Shown: positions 38,997 to 49,653, counted from the first letter of the stretch. The stretch is 64,000 nt of DNA from Pseudomonas asplenii (GCF_900105475.1 NZ_LT629777.1:3162001-3226000); one strand, 5' to 3'. Program-made: numbers and translations. The notes: generated by a model not told the origin, from the sequence alone.

Positions 38997-40379
38997 TTAC
39001 TTCTTCGCGATAGCCATCAGGTCGAGTGGGTACTCGGTGATCAGGCGGAACTCGTTGATGTTACCTTCGCCTTCGTCACCGTTAGCACGGTGCCATGCTT
39101 GACGAGCACGGAAGGACAGGTCCTTCAGAGGACCAGCTTGAACAACGTACTTGGCTTCAAGGTTGGTCTCGAAGTGACGACCATCTTTGCCGTACATGCC
39201 AGCGTAGGAGCCATTAGGATCGGCGTGGGTGCCGTCGATGCCCGAGCCATGGATGTTACGAGCCATGAAGCTCAGACCTGGGATACCGTATTCGGCCATT
39301 TTCAGGTCGTAACGTACTTGCCAGGATTTCTCGCCAGGACCGTTGAAGTCGGAGTATTGGATCGAGTTGGCGAGCAGGATGGAGTCGCCGCCACGGTCGA
39401 CGCGATTGCCGACGCCGACGTAGTCGAACGGCGTGTCGCCATGCACTTTCTGGTAGGCCAGAGTAATGGTGTGGGCGTTCAGGAAGGAGTAGGCGGTCGC
39501 GAACGAGTAGGTGGTGTTGGCGATGTCGCCAGCCAGCGCAGAGCCGGTATCGGTTGTGCGGTAGATGTTGAAATCGAAGTTCAGGGATTGCTTGTCAGCC
39601 ATCGCCAGGGTGTAGTTTGCGTTGGCGTAGTACTGATTCCACAGATCCTCGAATTTGGCACCGTAGAGCGAAACTGTCAGGTCTGGGTTGATGGAGTACC
39701 TACCACCCAGGTAGTCGGCGCTCTTGACATCAAGGTTTGCACCTGCGTTTGCCTTACCAAGGCCGAGCTTGCTGGCATAGGCGGCGCGCAGTTGCTGATC
39801 CATTGCCGTTTGGTCCTGGCTACTGCCAGCGTAGAAGTGACCTGCTTCAAGATCCAGGTCTTTGATTTCGCTGCTTTGCAGTTGGAAACCACGAGCGGTC
39901 TGTTGGAACAGGCGGCTACCGCCCACTGCAAATACAGGAGAAGTGCTAGGGGTCTGGTCGCCGAACTTCAGCTCGGTTTTGGAAATGCGGACAGCAACTG
40001 CAGCGCCTGCTTTACCAAAACTGTTGTTGTTGTCGCCGTTGGCTTTGCGGCTCAGGTTCTGAGAGCCTGCCTGGTCGTCGGTACCGTCAAGCTTAAAGCC
40101 GGCATCGCCGAAACCTTCGACCTTCACACCAACCTGACCTTGGGTGTAGCCCGAGCTGAACTTGCCAAGAACACCTTGGGTCCAGTCGATCGAGTCGTTG
40201 TTACCTGCACCTTTCTTGTCACGGTTGAAGTAGTAGTTCTTCAGAACCACACCTGCCGAAGCGCCTTCAACGAAACCCTTGGCATCAGCCTGGTCGGTAA
40301 CGAAAGGTTCGGCCATTGCCAATTGAGTGCCTGCTGCCGAAACGGCCAGGGCGATCATGCTCCACTTCATCACGCGCAT
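38997..40379 (-). CDS. oprD: OprD family outer-membrane porin
   Basis: 460-residue substrate-specific porin of the OprD/OccD group, taking up basic amino acids and peptides in P. aeruginosa (and carbapenems there). Signal peptide MRVMKWSMIALAVSAAGTQLAMA, mature start EPFVTDQADAKGF; then alternating beta strands with NYYFNRDK, GFQLQSSEIKDLDLEAGHF, LANSIQYSDFNGPGEKSWQVRYD and ETNLEAKYVVQAGPLKDLSFR, close to P. aeruginosa OprD as I remember it. The neighbours HIT-SlyX-cold shock-Dps match PA0959-PA0962, supporting the name. AAAGGAG lies 9 bases before the ATG. A TGTCGC direct repeat 155-180 bases upstream suggests ArgR control. Confidence 0.93.
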   Translation of the reverse strand: MRVMKWSMIALAVSAAGTQLAMAEPFVTDQADAKGFVEGASAGVVLKNYYFNRDKKGAGNNDSIDWTQGVLGKFSSGYTQGQVGVKVEGFGDAGFKLDGTDDQAGSQNLSRKANGDNNNSFGKAGAAVAVRISKTELKFGDQTPSTSPVFAVGGSRLFQQTARGFQLQSSEIKDLDLEAGHFYAGSSQDQTAMDQQLRAAYASKLGLGKANAGANLDVKSADYLGGRYSINPDLTVSLYGAKFEDLWNQYYANANYTLAMADKQSLNFDFNIYRTTDTGSALAGDIANTTYSFATAYSFLNAHTITLAYQKVHGDTPFDYVGVGNRVDRGGDSILLANSIQYSDFNGPGEKSWQVRYDLKMAEYGIPGLSFMARNIHGSGIDGTHADPNGSYAGMYGKDGRHFETNLEAKYVVQAGPLKDLSFRARQAWHRANGDEGEGNINEFRLITEYPLDLMAIAKK

Positions 40380-41362
40380 CGTGATTTGCTCCTTTGGTTT
40401 TTAGGAAGAGTACTGCCGTCCCACCTGTATTTTTATCTGGGCGGCTCTTTCTTTTTGTGTCGGCGCAAACTTATATCACGCTGACAAACTTGGCGATACT
40501 TGCTCACCTATCCTTGCGGCTTCTTTACGAGCGTGTCGCAAAAAGCTCGCTCCATGTCGCAAATACACAGCTTTTTTTATTGGCTGTACAACTTCGGCAT
40601 CGGGGTGAAACGCCTGAGCATAGATAAGAAAACCCCATATTCAAGCACCGACCTGCTCATTGCTGCACTGTATTGCGTTGTTACCGTGTCGCGGAGCTTC
40701 AGCGTCCGATCAGGCCCTCTGTGGCGACTGTCCGTGAAGCAATGCAACAAGCATGCACAAAATGGGAAAATAGGCAGAAAATATTTCCGTGACTGCCTGG
40801 TCACGCTGAAACCCTTATAAAATCTGGGGTCGGCAGCTTCTCCCATGAGGGTTGACGTATTACTTTTCTTTGTGCTGCTAATCCCTTGATTACCTGAAAA
40901 AAGCCAAAAACGTTACCGGTTCACACCGTTTTCTGGGTAGCCGGTGGATAAAAGGTGCACCAAGAGTAGTCGCTCTGGGCGGTTTTGGTGCAAAACTGTC
41001 GGCTCGCTGTTGCGGCTCATACACTTGCCCTGAAAAACGTGCTTTCTGGTGACTGGCCTTACGAGGGCGGCATTGCCCATCAGGCAAGGTTTTCAGGAAA
41101 AGATGACGTTTTGATGATCCACAGGTGTTTTTTCCCATCGCCGAGTGAGAACGGTGCAGATCACGTCCGTAATGGTGCAAGGCGGGGCTGGGGGCTTTCG
41201 TCCGGACCAGGGGGCGCAGGTTTGGCGTGTTCATTTGCTGCTGTCTGCCGGTGTGCAGTGAACTGGAGGGCGAAGGCGGGTATCCTCCTGGTCTGTTCCG
41301 GGTGTGTGGGTTTTCGAACTGCCGGCCCGGACGAGAAAATCAGTCAAGCAGGAGTGTGTACG
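40380..41362. promoter_or_regulatory. Long intergenic region between oprD and the HIT gene
   Basis: 983 bases with no convincing gene; lower GC than the flanks, especially 40380-40900. Short ORFs in it (40500-40820 plus, 40577-40846 minus) lack ribosome sites, family resemblance and codon bias. It must hold the oprD promoter and the promoter of HIT-slyX. The only defined element seen is the TGTCGC repeat at 40534-40575. Confidence 0.6.
40534..40575 (+). promoter_or_regulatory. Candidate ArgR-type operator upstream of oprD
   Basis: TGTCGC occurs at 40534 and again at 40555, exactly 21 bases apart. The P. aeruginosa ArgR operator is described as a direct repeat of TGTCGC-N8-AA-N5, a 21-base unit. 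The AA positions here read CG and AG, so the match is partial. oprD of P. aeruginosa is arginine-inducible through ArgR. Confidence 0.4.
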
Positions 41363-41794
41363 GTGTTCGTTCTCGATTCGCGTCTTCAACAAGACACTTT
41401 GCCGATGGGCGACTTTCCGTTGTGTCGCCTGCTGTTATCCAACGATTCGAACTACCCCTGGTTCATCCTGGTGCCACGGCGCGCCGGTATCAGCGAGGTC
41501 TTCGAACTGGATGCAGCGGATCAGGCGCAGTTGTGGCATGAGACCAGTAGCCTGGCCCACGCCCTCAAGCAGGCTTTCAAGGCGGACAAGATGAATGTCG
41601 CGACCTTGGGGAATGTGGTTGCCCAACTGCACATGCATGTGATTGCCCGTCATCAGGGCGATGCGGCCTGGCCTGCTCCTGTCTGGGGCAGGCATCCGGC
41701 CAAGCCTTATGGCGAGGCTGAGGTCGCCGTGATCCGTGCACAGTTGGGCGCGGTGTTGGCCGAAGGTTTTTCCTATGTGCAGGCCCAGTCATGA
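41363..41794 (+). CDS. HIT domain protein
   Basis: 143-residue histidine-triad family protein, nucleotide-binding or hydrolysing. The triad region reads [10 protein letters not shown], so the first His of HxHxH is Gln, a form common in this bacterial subgroup (with the following [10 protein letters not shown]). Start GTG at 41363 with CAGGAG 8 bases upstream; the frame is open much further but with intergenic composition. Overlaps slyX by 4 bases. Confidence 0.88.
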   Translation: MFVLDSRLQQDTLPMGDFPLCRLLLSNDSNYPWFILVPRRAGISEVFELDAADQAQLWHETSSLAHALKQAFKADKMNVATLGNVVAQLHMHVIARHQGDAAWPAPVWGRHPAKPYGEAEVAVIRAQLGAVLAEGFSYVQAQS

Positions 41795-41997
41795 ATCTTG
41801 AAGATCGTGTGACCGAGCTGGAAACCCGCCTGGCGTTTCAGGATGACACTATCCAGTCGTTGAACGACGTGCTGGTCGGGCAGCAACGGGTAGTGGAGCG
41901 TCTGCAATTGCAGATGGCCGCCTTGCTCAAACGTCATGAGGAAATGATGGGGCAATTCGGCATCGCCGAGGATGAAGCGCCGCCGCCGCACTACTGA
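41791..41997 (+). CDS. slyX: SlyX family protein
   Basis: 68 residues, a single coiled coil ([28 protein letters not shown]...) with a C-terminal PPPHY motif that defines SlyX. Role unknown. ATG overlaps the HIT stop (ATGA), so they are coupled. Ended by the terminator at 42026. Confidence 0.93.
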   Translation: MNLEDRVTELETRLAFQDDTIQSLNDVLVGQQRVVERLQLQMAALLKRHEEMMGQFGIAEDEAPPPHY

Positions 41998-42025
41998 CAC
42001 GGCGGACTGCTGCTGTGCAGGCATG

Positions 42026-42064
42026 AAAAAACCGCGAGCCGTATGACGGCATCGCGGTTTTTTT
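42026..42064. terminator. Bidirectional terminator between slyX and the cold-shock gene
   Basis: Stem AAAAACCGCGA/TCGCGGTTTTT (42027-42037 with 42052-42062), with an inner GCCG/CGGC pair, A run left and T run right. Confidence 0.92.
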
Positions 42065-42081
42065 CGAGCGGGCAAAAATTG

Positions 42082-42684
42082 TCAGCGACGTGGCGATGCA
42101 GCAACCACGTCTTCGGCCTGCAGGCCCTTGTCCCGGTTCATCACCGAAAACTCCACACGCTGGCCTTCGACCAGTACGCGGTGGCCCTCGCCACGAATGG
42201 CGCGAAAGTGCACGAAAATATCATCGCCAGAATCGCGCGAGATAAAACCGAAGCCCTTGGAGGTGTTGAACCACTTCACGGTGCCGGTATCGCGGTTGCT
42301 CATGTCGTAGTTGTGCACAGCACTGGATGGCGAGGATTTATAGAAGCTGACCGCCAGATGCACAAGCACGGCGATCACCGCGGCTGCCAGGCTCAGCAGG
42401 ACGGCAGGCTGGCCGGCGATCATTGACAGGGGGGCAAGCAGCACCAGGATCTGTAGAGCGACCGCGACGATCAGCAGGGCACTGACCAGGTTTTGCAGTT
42501 GGTGGCGAGGACCTTTGTTCCAGTAGGGAATCACTGGCGCGAGGATCAGGTTGAGCAAGCCGAAGAATGCCAGGTAAAGCGCATCGGGTTGTTGCAGGTA
42601 AGGCAGTGCTTCGGATCGCAGGCTAGGTATAAAGGAGAGCAGCAGGGCGACAGCGCCCGTTAGCAGATGGACGATTTTCAACAT
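42082..42684 (-). CDS. Membrane-anchored cold-shock domain protein
   Basis: 200 residues. The N-terminal half has about four hydrophobic segments (5-22, 33-52, 65-82, 86-110); the C-terminal 67 residues are a cold-shock domain with RNP1 KGFGFISR and RNP2 DIFVHF, opening [15 protein letters not shown]. So an RNA/ssDNA-binding domain is tethered to the inner membrane with the domain probably cytoplasmic. ATG 42684 chosen as the start of the first hydrophobic segment; the frame reaches a TTG 30 bases upstream. P. aeruginosa PA0961 occupies the same place (from memory). Confidence 0.88.
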   Translation of the reverse strand: MLKIVHLLTGAVALLLSFIPSLRSEALPYLQQPDALYLAFFGLLNLILAPVIPYWNKGPRHQLQNLVSALLIVAVALQILVLLAPLSMIAGQPAVLLSLAAAVIAVLVHLAVSFYKSSPSSAVHNYDMSNRDTGTVKWFNTSKGFGFISRDSGDDIFVHFRAIRGEGHRVLVEGQRVEFSVMNRDKGLQAEDVVAASPRR

Positions 42685-42991
42685 TTTGATTGACTCACTC
42701 AAGATTGATAGCAAGGAAGAGCTGGCAACCCACGGTTCGCTTCTGAGAAAAAAGTGAGGCGTTGGGCACGTGTGTCTACCAGCCTATGCGCCGCGCCAAT
42801 ATTCGTCGCGACGACACGCCCTCTATTTAACAGCAAAGCCGGGACCTTCTCAAATCAACGGCTTGAGCGGTATCGGCGGGTTTCGGCGAGGGCTCTGGGA
42901 CGGGGTGCCCGATGCTGCATGTGGCGACGAGTCTTGCTAGAGTGGTCCTACACCTTCCGGGTGCGACTTCAATCATGTCAAGGGGATGTAT

Positions 42992-43462
42992 ATGGCTATT
43001 GATATCGGTATCAGCGAAGCAGACCGCAAGTCCATCGTCGAAGGACTTTCCCGTCTGTTGTCGGATACCTATGTGCTTTACCTGAAGACCCACAACTTCC
43101 ACTGGAACGTCAGTGGCCCGATGTTTCGGACGCTGCACTTGATGTTTGAAGAGCAGTACAACGAGCTGGCGCTGGCCGTGGACCTGATTGCCGAACGCAT
43201 CAGGGCACTTGGCTTTCCGGCTCCGGGTACCTATTCGACCTATGCCCGTCTGTCTTCCATCAAGGAAGAAGAGGGTGTGCCGAGTGCCGAGGAAATGATC
43301 CGGCAACTGGTGCAGGGACAGGAGGCGGTCACGCGTACCGCGCGTGGAATATTTCCGTTGCTGGACAAGGTCAGTGATGAGCCGACCGCCGACCTGCTGA
43401 CCCAGCGCATGCAGGTTCATGAAAAAACTGCCTGGATGCTGCGGGCCTTGCTGGAAGAGTGA
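42992..43462 (+). CDS. dps: Dps family DNA-protecting ferritin-like protein
   Basis: 156 residues. Dps dodecamers oxidise and store iron with peroxide and protect DNA. Ferroxidase residues appear in [14 protein letters not shown] (His/His), [23 protein letters not shown] (Asp/Glu). Start ATG 42992 with AAGGGGA 7 bases upstream; an ATG at 42986 would overlap that site. The 307-base region between it and the divergent cold-shock gene holds promoters that I cannot place. Confidence 0.94.
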   Translation: MAIDIGISEADRKSIVEGLSRLLSDTYVLYLKTHNFHWNVSGPMFRTLHLMFEEQYNELALAVDLIAERIRALGFPAPGTYSTYARLSSIKEEEGVPSAEEMIRQLVQGQEAVTRTARGIFPLLDKVSDEPTADLLTQRMQVHEKTAWMLRALLEE

Positions 43463-43627
43463 TGGAGCGCGTACGGGTGAGCCGCAGGCTCATTCGTGCG
43501 ATTCCCCGTGCTGCGTGCTCGTGACACGCGGCAGTAGTGGTTCTTGCTACGTTGCGCCGACGTTCCGCGTTTTCTCGTCGCTTCATCCTACGCAGGCCAT
43601 GGTCCGGTCTGCTGGATAAGGAATTTT

Positions 43628-43679
43628 GCTTACGGTTTTATGTAAGCGAGATTTTCCAAGAGCGCCTTATTCAAGGGCG
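43628..43679 (+). repeat. Two tandem hairpins before the ribbon-helix-helix gene
   Basis: GCTTAC/GTAAGC (43628-43633, 43642-43647) and CGCCTT/AAGGGCG with a bulge (43663-43668, 43673-43679), directly followed by the ribosome site. They could form leader structure. The rest of 43463-43702 shows nothing. Confidence 0.35.
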
Positions 43680-43702
43680 TACAGCGACGGAGTGCGAGGA
43701 AG

Positions 43703-44038
43703 ATGGTGCAGTTGAATCAATGTTTGGGCGAGTCCGGTCTATTTCGCAAGGCCAGGACCGAGCCGATGTTGCTGGAGTTTGATATCGGCTTGGCCAAGCC
43801 GGTTTCGCGGTCTGTTCGTCTGAACGGATTTGCAACCTGCTTGCGCCTTGAAGAGGTGTACTGGAAAGTGTTGGCCGATATGGCCGGTATCAACCAGTGC
43901 ACCGTCAATGCGTTGTTGTCCAATGTCGATATGGAGGTGCATCTGCGTTACGGAGGGGTGAAGAACTTCAGTGGTCTCATTCGTGTCGTCTGCATGGTGC
44001 ATCTTCTGACGTTGGGTGGTTTGCGGCATTCGACCTGA
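43703..44038 (+). CDS. Ribbon-helix-helix domain protein
   Basis: 111 residues. The middle part RSVRLNGFATCLRLEEVYWKVLADMA resembles the RHH_4 family: a basic strand (RSVRLNG) followed by two helices; the tail contains HLRYGGVKNFSGLIRVVCMVHL. Probably a DNA-binding regulator; targets unknown. AGGAAG lies 5 bases before the ATG. Lower GC than the neighbours. Two small hairpins lie just upstream. Confidence 0.78.
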   Translation: MVQLNQCLGESGLFRKARTEPMLLEFDIGLAKPVSRSVRLNGFATCLRLEEVYWKVLADMAGINQCTVNALLSNVDMEVHLRYGGVKNFSGLIRVVCMVHLLTLGGLRHST

Positions 44039-44115
44039 ATGCGCGCTGCGCGGGCCGCCAGTCGCGGGTCGTTGCGGGCCAGGCGACTGAAGGGAGCGCG
44101 ATGACCGGTCTACGG

Positions 44116-44144
44116 CTGCAAAGCCTCGATTTAACAGATATAAT
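44116..44144 (+). promoter_or_regulatory. Candidate sigma-70 promoter of fmdB-aspS
   Basis: TATAAT at 44139-44144 is a perfect -10 hexamer; a weak -35 CTGCAA lies 17 bases upstream. It precedes the FmdB start by 75 bases. Confidence 0.5.
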
Positions 44145-44218
44145 CCCGCTCTTTGCTGCATGGCCCGACTCTGGGCTCGGGCAGCAGTGATGTCGTTATC
44201 TGATTGTCGAGACGCCCC

Positions 44219-44440
44219 ATGCCCATGTACGACTACCAATGCGCTTCCTGCGGTCATCAATTGGAAGCCATTCAGAAAATCAGCGCCGCCCCTCTGGTCG
44301 ATTGTCCTGCCTGCCAGGCGCCAGAGCTGAAAAAGATGCTGTCGATGCCAGGCTTCCGCCTCAGCGGTACCGGCTGGTACGAAACCGATTTCAAGACCGG
44401 CGCCAAGAAAAACCTGGCCGGTGGCGACAAAGCCGACTGA
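44219..44440 (+). CDS. FmdB family zinc-ribbon protein
   Basis: 73 residues; [17 protein letters not shown] then CPACQ gives two CxxC knuckles for one zinc. The C-terminal [20 protein letters not shown] is characteristic of the FmdB subgroup. Role unknown, commonly upstream of aspS in gammaproteobacteria, as here (95 bases). ATG 44219; a second ATG two codons later is possible. Confidence 0.9.
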   Translation: MPMYDYQCASCGHQLEAIQKISAAPLVDCPACQAPELKKMLSMPGFRLSGTGWYETDFKTGAKKNLAGGDKAD

Positions 44441-44534
44441 AAATGAGCGACACGAGCGGGCTCCTGCACGCCAAAGGCACTGCGGTGTGCTAGACCTCCA
44501 CCGAATTCGAATTACGAGAAGTGAAACCACGACC

Positions 44535-46310
44535 ATGATGCGCAGCCATTATTGCGGCCAACTGAACGAGAGCCTGGAAGGCCAGGAAGTCACCCTTTGC
44601 GGATGGGTCCACCGTCGTCGCGACCATGGCGGGGTGATTTTCCTCGATATCCGTGATCGCGAAGGCCTGGCCCAGGTGGTTTTCGACCCGGATCGCGCCG
44701 ACACCTTCGCTGCTGCCGATCGTGTGCGCAGCGAGTACGTGGTGAAGATCACCGGTAAGGTACGCCTGCGTCCGGCCGGTGCCGGCAATGCCAACATGGC
44801 ATCCGGCGCCATCGAAGTGCTCGGTTATGAGCTGGAAGTGCTGAACGAAGCGGAAACCCCGCCGTTCCCGCTCAACGAATACTCCGACGTCGGCGAGGAA
44901 ACCCGCCTGCGCTATCGTTTCATCGATCTGCGCCGCCCGGAAATGGCCGAGAAGCTGCGCCTGCGCTCGCGCATGACCACCAGCATTCGTCGCTATCTGG
45001 ACGAGAACGGCTTCCTCGATGTCGAGACGCCGATCCTGACCCGTGCGACCCCGGAAGGCGCCCGCGATTACCTGGTGCCGAGCCGCACCCACGCCGGCAG
45101 CTTCTTCGCCCTGCCGCAATCGCCGCAACTGTTCAAGCAACTGCTGATGGTGGCCGGTTTCGACCGTTACTACCAGATCGCCAAGTGCTTCCGCGACGAA
45201 GACCTGCGTGCCGACCGCCAGCCTGAGTTCACCCAGATCGACATCGAGACCAGCTTCCTCGATGAAAAAGACATCATGGGCCTGACCGAAGGCATGATCC
45301 GCAACCTGTTCAAGGAAGTGCTGGATCTGGAATTCGGCGAATTCCCGCACATGACCTTCGAAGAGGCGATGCGTCGCTACGGTTCGGACAAACCTGACCT
45401 GCGTATCCCGCTGGAACTGGTTGACGTTGCCGACCAACTCAAGGAAGTCGAATTCAAGGTGTTCAGCGGCCCGGCCAACGACCCGAAATGCCGTATCGCC
45501 GCATTGCGCGTTCCTGGCGGGGCGAGCATGCCGCGCAAGCAGATCGACGACTACACCAAGTTCGTCGGCATCTACGGTGCCAAGGGCCTGGCGTACATCA
45601 AGGTCAACGAGCGCGCGGCCGGTGTTGACGGTCTGCAATCGCCGATCGTCAAGAATATCCCTGAAGCCAACCTGAACGTGATCCTCGATCGCGTCGGTGC
45701 GGTCGATGGCGACATCGTGTTCTTTGGTGCCGACAAGGCCAAGATCGTCAGCGAAGCTCTGGGTGCGCTGCGCATCAAGCTCGGTCACGACCTGAACCTG
45801 CTGACCTGCGAGTGGGCGCCTATGTGGGTCGTCGACTTCCCGATGTTCGAAGAGAACGACGACGGCAGCTTCAGCGCGCTGCACCACCCGTTCACCGCAC
45901 CCAAGTGCACGCCTGAAGAGCTGGAGGCCAACCCGGCCACTGCCCTGTCGCGTGCCTACGACATGGTGCTGAACGGCACCGAGCTGGGTGGTGGTTCGAT
46001 CCGTATCCACCGCAAGGAAATGCAACAGGCTGTGTTCCGTCTGCTGGGCATCAACGAGGCGGAACAGGAAGAGAAGTTCGGCTTCCTGCTTGACGCCCTG
46101 AAGTACGGTGCTCCACCCCATGGTGGCCTGGCCTTCGGTCTGGATCGCCTGGTGATGCTGATGACCGGCGCCCAGTCGATCCGTGAAGTGATCGCCTTCC
46201 CGAAAACCCAGAGTGCGGCCTGTGTCATGACCCAGGCGCCAGGTCTGGTGGACGCCAAGGCACTGCGCGAATTGCATATCCGTCTGCGCGAAACACCCAA
46301 AGCCGAGTAA
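44535..46310 (+). CDS. aspS: Aspartate-tRNA ligase
   Basis: Class II aminoacyl-tRNA synthetase, 591 residues, bacterial type with an inserted GAD domain. N-terminal OB fold ([20 protein letters not shown]), motif 2 [20 protein letters not shown], and motif 3 [13 protein letters not shown]. Charges tRNA-Asp; in P. aeruginosa the enzyme is non-discriminating and also charges tRNA-Asn, which is likely but not shown here. ATG 44535; the next codon but none is also ATG (44538). Confidence 0.97.
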   Translation: MMRSHYCGQLNESLEGQEVTLCGWVHRRRDHGGVIFLDIRDREGLAQVVFDPDRADTFAAADRVRSEYVVKITGKVRLRPAGAGNANMASGAIEVLGYELEVLNEAETPPFPLNEYSDVGEETRLRYRFIDLRRPEMAEKLRLRSRMTTSIRRYLDENGFLDVETPILTRATPEGARDYLVPSRTHAGSFFALPQSPQLFKQLLMVAGFDRYYQIAKCFRDEDLRADRQPEFTQIDIETSFLDEKDIMGLTEGMIRNLFKEVLDLEFGEFPHMTFEEAMRRYGSDKPDLRIPLELVDVADQLKEVEFKVFSGPANDPKCRIAALRVPGGASMPRKQIDDYTKFVGIYGAKGLAYIKVNERAAGVDGLQSPIVKNIPEANLNVILDRVGAVDGDIVFFGADKAKIVSEALGALRIKLGHDLNLLTCEWAPMWVVDFPMFEENDDGSFSALHHPFTAPKCTPEELEANPATALSRAYDMVLNGTELGGGSIRIHRKEMQQAVFRLLGINEAEQEEKFGFLLDALKYGAPPHGGLAFGLDRLVMLMTGAQSIREVIAFPKTQSAACVMTQAPGLVDAKALRELHIRLRETPKAE

Positions 46311-46322
46311 CTCGGTTCTGGT

Positions 46323-46352
46323 GGGCGCATCCTCGGATGCGCCCTTTCTTTT
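46323..46352 (+). terminator. Terminator of aspS
   Basis: Perfect 10-bp stem GGGCGCATCC/GGATGCGCCC with a 2-base gap and TTTCTTTT tail. Confidence 0.9.
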
Positions 46353-46443
46353 ATACGGTTCGAAATTTCTGTTTGCCGGTCGGCGCCGACGGCGCGGCGG
46401 GCAATGTTTTACGGCAATATTTCAAAGAGCATCGGAGCGAGTT

Positions 46444-47190
46444 ATGGCGGGTCATTCCAAGTGGGCGAACATCAAGCACCGCAAAGAACGTCAGGATGCC
46501 AAGAAGGGCAAGATCTTCACCAAGTGGATTCGTGAACTGACCGTCGCCGCCCGCCAGGGTGGTGGAGATCCGGGTTCCAACCCGCGCCTGCGTCTGGCAT
46601 TGGACAAGGCCCTGGGGGCCAACATGAGCCGCGATATCATTGATCGCGCGGTGGCCCGGGGTGCCGGCAACGCCGACACCGACGATATGGTCGAACTGAG
46701 CTACGAGGGCTACGGTCCGGGCGGCGTCGCCGTGATGGTCGAGTGCATGACCGACAACCGCAACCGTACCGCTGCTGCTGTGCGTCATGCCTTCAGCAAG
46801 TGTGGCGGCAACCTCGGTACCGATGGTTCGGTGGCCTATCTCTTCGAGCGCAAGGGGCAGATTTCCTTTGCGCCAGGCATCGATGAGGATTTACTCATGG
46901 AAGCGGCGATGGAAGCCGATGCCGACGACGTGGTGACCAACGAAGACGGCTCCATCGATGTCTTCACCTCGTTCGCCGGTTTCTATGCCGTGCGTAACGC
47001 CCTGGAAGCCTCAGGCTTCAAGGCCGGTGATGCGGAAATCGTCATGCTGCCGACCACCAGTGCCGAACTCGATCTCGATGGGGCGGAAAAAGTCCTGAAA
47101 CTGATCGATATGCTCGAAGACCTGGACGATGTACAAAACGTCTATTCCAACGCCGATATCCCTCAGGCAGTGCTGGAACAGCTCGGCTGA
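46444..47190 (+). CDS. pmpR: YebC/PmpR family regulator
   Basis: 248 residues. [23 protein letters not shown] start and the acidic middle domain ([17 protein letters not shown]) define the family. PmpR of P. aeruginosa represses pqsR; recent work links YebC proteins to resolving ribosome stalls at prolines. Precedes ruvC by 150 bases, the usual arrangement. A hairpin without T run (AAGCCCCT/AGGGGCTT, 47200-47220) follows. Confidence 0.94.
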   Translation: MAGHSKWANIKHRKERQDAKKGKIFTKWIRELTVAARQGGGDPGSNPRLRLALDKALGANMSRDIIDRAVARGAGNADTDDMVELSYEGYGPGGVAVMVECMTDNRNRTAAAVRHAFSKCGGNLGTDGSVAYLFERKGQISFAPGIDEDLLMEAAMEADADDVVTNEDGSIDVFTSFAGFYAVRNALEASGFKAGDAEIVMLPTTSAELDLDGAEKVLKLIDMLEDLDDVQNVYSNADIPQAVLEQLG

Positions 47191-47340
47191 GCGACGCAAG
47201 CCCCTGGGCTACAGGGGCTTCACTCGCGCTGATGGCGGGTTGAGCTAATATCCTCCTGGCAGCACTCTATCGACCTGCATGCATATACAGTGGATACTGC
47301 GCGCCATTGGCAGGCTTTCTCCGATCAAACCGCAGGCGTT

Positions 47341-47865
47341 ATGACTCTTATTCTTGGTATCGACCCAGGTTCGCGGATCACCGGTTACGGCGTGGTGCGT
47401 GATACCGGGCGTGGTTGCGTCTATGTGGCATCGGGCTGTATCCGGACCGGCAGTGGCGAGCTGCATGAGCGTTTGCAGGTGGTCTACCGCAGTGTGCGTG
47501 AGGTGATTCAGACCTACGGCCCGGTGACGATGGGGATCGAAAAGGTGTTCATGGCGAAGAACGCCGATTCGGCGCTCAAGCTCGGTCAGGCCCGGGGCGC
47601 GGCGATTGTCGCCGGTGCCGAGGAAAACCTGGAAATCGCCGAATACACCGCGACGCAGGTCAAGCAAGCGGTTGCCGGTACCGGCGGGGCGAACAAGGAG
47701 CAGGTGATGATGATGGTGATGCATCTGCTCAAATTGACCGCCAAGCCCCAGGTCGATGCCTCCGATGCCCTGGCGATTGCCCTGTGTCATGCTCACACGC
47801 GCTCCAGCCTTTTGCCCCACGGATTGGGGGCGGCAAGGACGCGTGGCGGCCGCTTGCGCCTCTGA
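47341..47865 (+). CDS. ruvC: Holliday-junction endonuclease RuvC
   Basis: 174 residues, dimeric resolvase cutting Holliday junctions. RNase H-like core: [12 protein letters not shown] (first Asp), [14 protein letters not shown] (Glu) and the C-terminal [14 protein letters not shown] (Asp pair). First of the ruv genes; ruvA follows after 114 bases. Confidence 0.97.
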   Translation: MTLILGIDPGSRITGYGVVRDTGRGCVYVASGCIRTGSGELHERLQVVYRSVREVIQTYGPVTMGIEKVFMAKNADSALKLGQARGAAIVAGAEENLEIAEYTATQVKQAVAGTGGANKEQVMMMVMHLLKLTAKPQVDASDALAIALCHAHTRSSLLPHGLGAARTRGGRLRL

Positions 47866-47979
47866 TAGCATCATCAGCTTAAACAATTTTGCTTGCCGAT
47901 AGAGCCTCTTGCCGGATGATGGCGGGTCTATCGTTCTGTTCATCAGCCATCGGCCTGGCCGAAAATAAGGACCTGATAC

Positions 47980-48594
47980 GTGATTGGACGCTTGCGCGGC
48001 ACTCTGGCTGAAAAACAGCCGCCGCACCTTATCCTTGATGTGAATGGCCTGGGTTACGAGGTGGAGGTCCCCATGACCACTCTCTACCGTCTGCCGTCGG
48101 TCGGTGAACCGCTGACGCTGCACACACATTTGGTCGTGCGCGAGGATGCCCAGTTACTCTATGGGTTTGTCGGTCGGCGTGAGCGTGACTTCTTCCGCGA
48201 GCTGATCCGGCTCAATGGCGTTGGGCCCAAGCTGGCGCTGGCGTTGATGTCCAGCCTGGAAGTCGATGAACTGGTGCGTTGCGTGTCGGCCCAGGATACC
48301 TCGGCGCTGGTAAAGGTTCCGGGCGTGGGCAAGAAGACCGCCGAGCGTCTGCTGGTCGAACTCAAGGACCGTTTCAAGGCCTGGGAAACTGTGCCGAGCA
48401 TGTTCGCGCTGGTGCCGAACCAGCCCGACGGGGTCGCGCCAGTGCTGGTTGCCAGTGCCGAGACCGATGCGGTCAGTGCGCTGATTTCCCTGGGTTACAA
48501 GCCGCAGGAAGCGAGCAAGGCGGTTTCGGCCATCAAGGAAAAAGGCTTGAGCAGCGAAGAGATGATTCGTCGTGCCCTGAGGGGAATGATTTAA
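47980..48594 (+). CDS. ruvA: Holliday-junction DNA helicase subunit RuvA
   Basis: 204 residues; tetramer that binds the junction and recruits Ruv[31 protein letters not shown] fold, two helix-hairpin-helix motifs ([32 protein letters not shown]) and the C-terminal RuvB-contact domain. GTG start at 47980. Abuts ruvB with no gap. Confidence 0.97.
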   Translation: MIGRLRGTLAEKQPPHLILDVNGLGYEVEVPMTTLYRLPSVGEPLTLHTHLVVREDAQLLYGFVGRRERDFFRELIRLNGVGPKLALALMSSLEVDELVRCVSAQDTSALVKVPGVGKKTAERLLVELKDRFKAWETVPSMFALVPNQPDGVAPVLVASAETDAVSALISLGYKPQEASKAVSAIKEKGLSSEEMIRRALRGMI

Positions 48595-49653
48595 GTGATT
48601 GAAGCCGATCGTTTGATAACCGCTTCCAGCGGACGCGACCGTGAGGAGGTTCAGGACCGGGCGATTCGTCCGCTGAGCCTGGCCGAGTACATCGGCCAGC
48701 CCTCGGTCAGGGAGCAGATGGAGCTGTTCATCCAGGCCGCGCGGGGGCGTAGCGAGTCCCTGGACCATACGCTGATCTTCGGCCCACCCGGGCTGGGCAA
48801 GACGACTCTGGCCAACATCATCGCCCAGGAAATGGGCGTGTCGATCAAGAGCACCTCCGGCCCGGTGCTGGAACGGGCGGGTGACCTGGCAGCGTTGCTG
48901 ACCAACCTCGAACCCCATGACGTGCTGTTCATCGACGAAATTCATCGTCTGTCGCCCGTCGTCGAGGAAGTCCTGTATCCGGCCATGGAAGACTTCCAGC
49001 TCGACATCATGATCGGTGAAGGTCCTGCGGCGCGCTCGATCAAGCTGGATCTGCCGCCGTTCACCCTGGTGGGCGCGACCACCCGAGCAGGCATGTTGAC
49101 CAACCCGTTGCGTGACCGCTTCGGTATCGTCCAGCGTCTTGAGTTCTATAACACGGCTGACCTGGCGACGATCGTCAGTCGTTCGGCGGGCATTCTCGGC
49201 CTGCCGCTGGATGCCGACGGTGCCTTCGAGATTGCCCGGCGTGCGCGCGGTACCCCGCGAATCGCCAACCGCCTGTTGCGGCGTGTGCGCGATTTTGCCG
49301 AGGTACGGGCCAAGGGGCATATCACCAAGGCTGTGGCGGACCTGGCGTTGAACCTGCTGGATGTCGATGAGCACGGCTTCGATCACCAGGACCGGCGCCT
49401 GTTGCTGACCATGATCGAGAAGTTCGATGGTGGCCCGGTTGGGGTCGACAGCCTGGCCGCGGCGATTGGTGAGGAACGTCATACGATCGAGGATGTGCTG
49501 GAACCGTACCTGATTCAGCAGGGTTACATCATGCGTACACCGCGTGGCCGGGTCGTGACCCGGCATGCGTACCTGCATTTCGGTTTGAATGTGCCGTCAC
49601 GATTGGGCGAGACGCCTGTTGCAGACGAGTTTCTCGATGGGTTGGACGGTTGA
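48595..49653 (+). CDS. ruvB: Holliday-junction branch-migration ATPase RuvB
   Basis: 352 residues, AAA+ hexameric motor. Walker [14 protein letters not shown], Walker [13 protein letters not shown], sensor 1 LVGATTRAG, arginine finger LRDRFGI, winged-helix C-terminus. GTG start directly after the ruvA stop codon. Confidence 0.98.
   Translation: MIEADRLITASSGRDREEVQDRAIRPLSLAEYIGQPSVREQMELFIQAARGRSESLDHTLIFGPPGLGKTTLANIIAQEMGVSIKSTSGPVLERAGDLAALLTNLEPHDVLFIDEIHRLSPVVEEVLYPAMEDFQLDIMIGEGPAARSIKLDLPPFTLVGATTRAGMLTNPLRDRFGIVQRLEFYNTADLATIVSRSAGILGLPLDADGAFEIARRARGTPRIANRLLRRVRDFAEVRAKGHITKAVADLALNLLDVDEHGFDHQDRRLLLTMIEKFDGGPVGVDSLAAAIGEERHTIEDVLEPYLIQQGYIMRTPRGRVVTRHAYLHFGLNVPSRLGETPVADEFLDGLDG

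Noticed and set aside
40500..40846. Short overlapping ORFs in the oprD-HIT gap
   Set aside because: No ribosome sites, unusual composition and no recognisable protein; treated as regulatory DNA.
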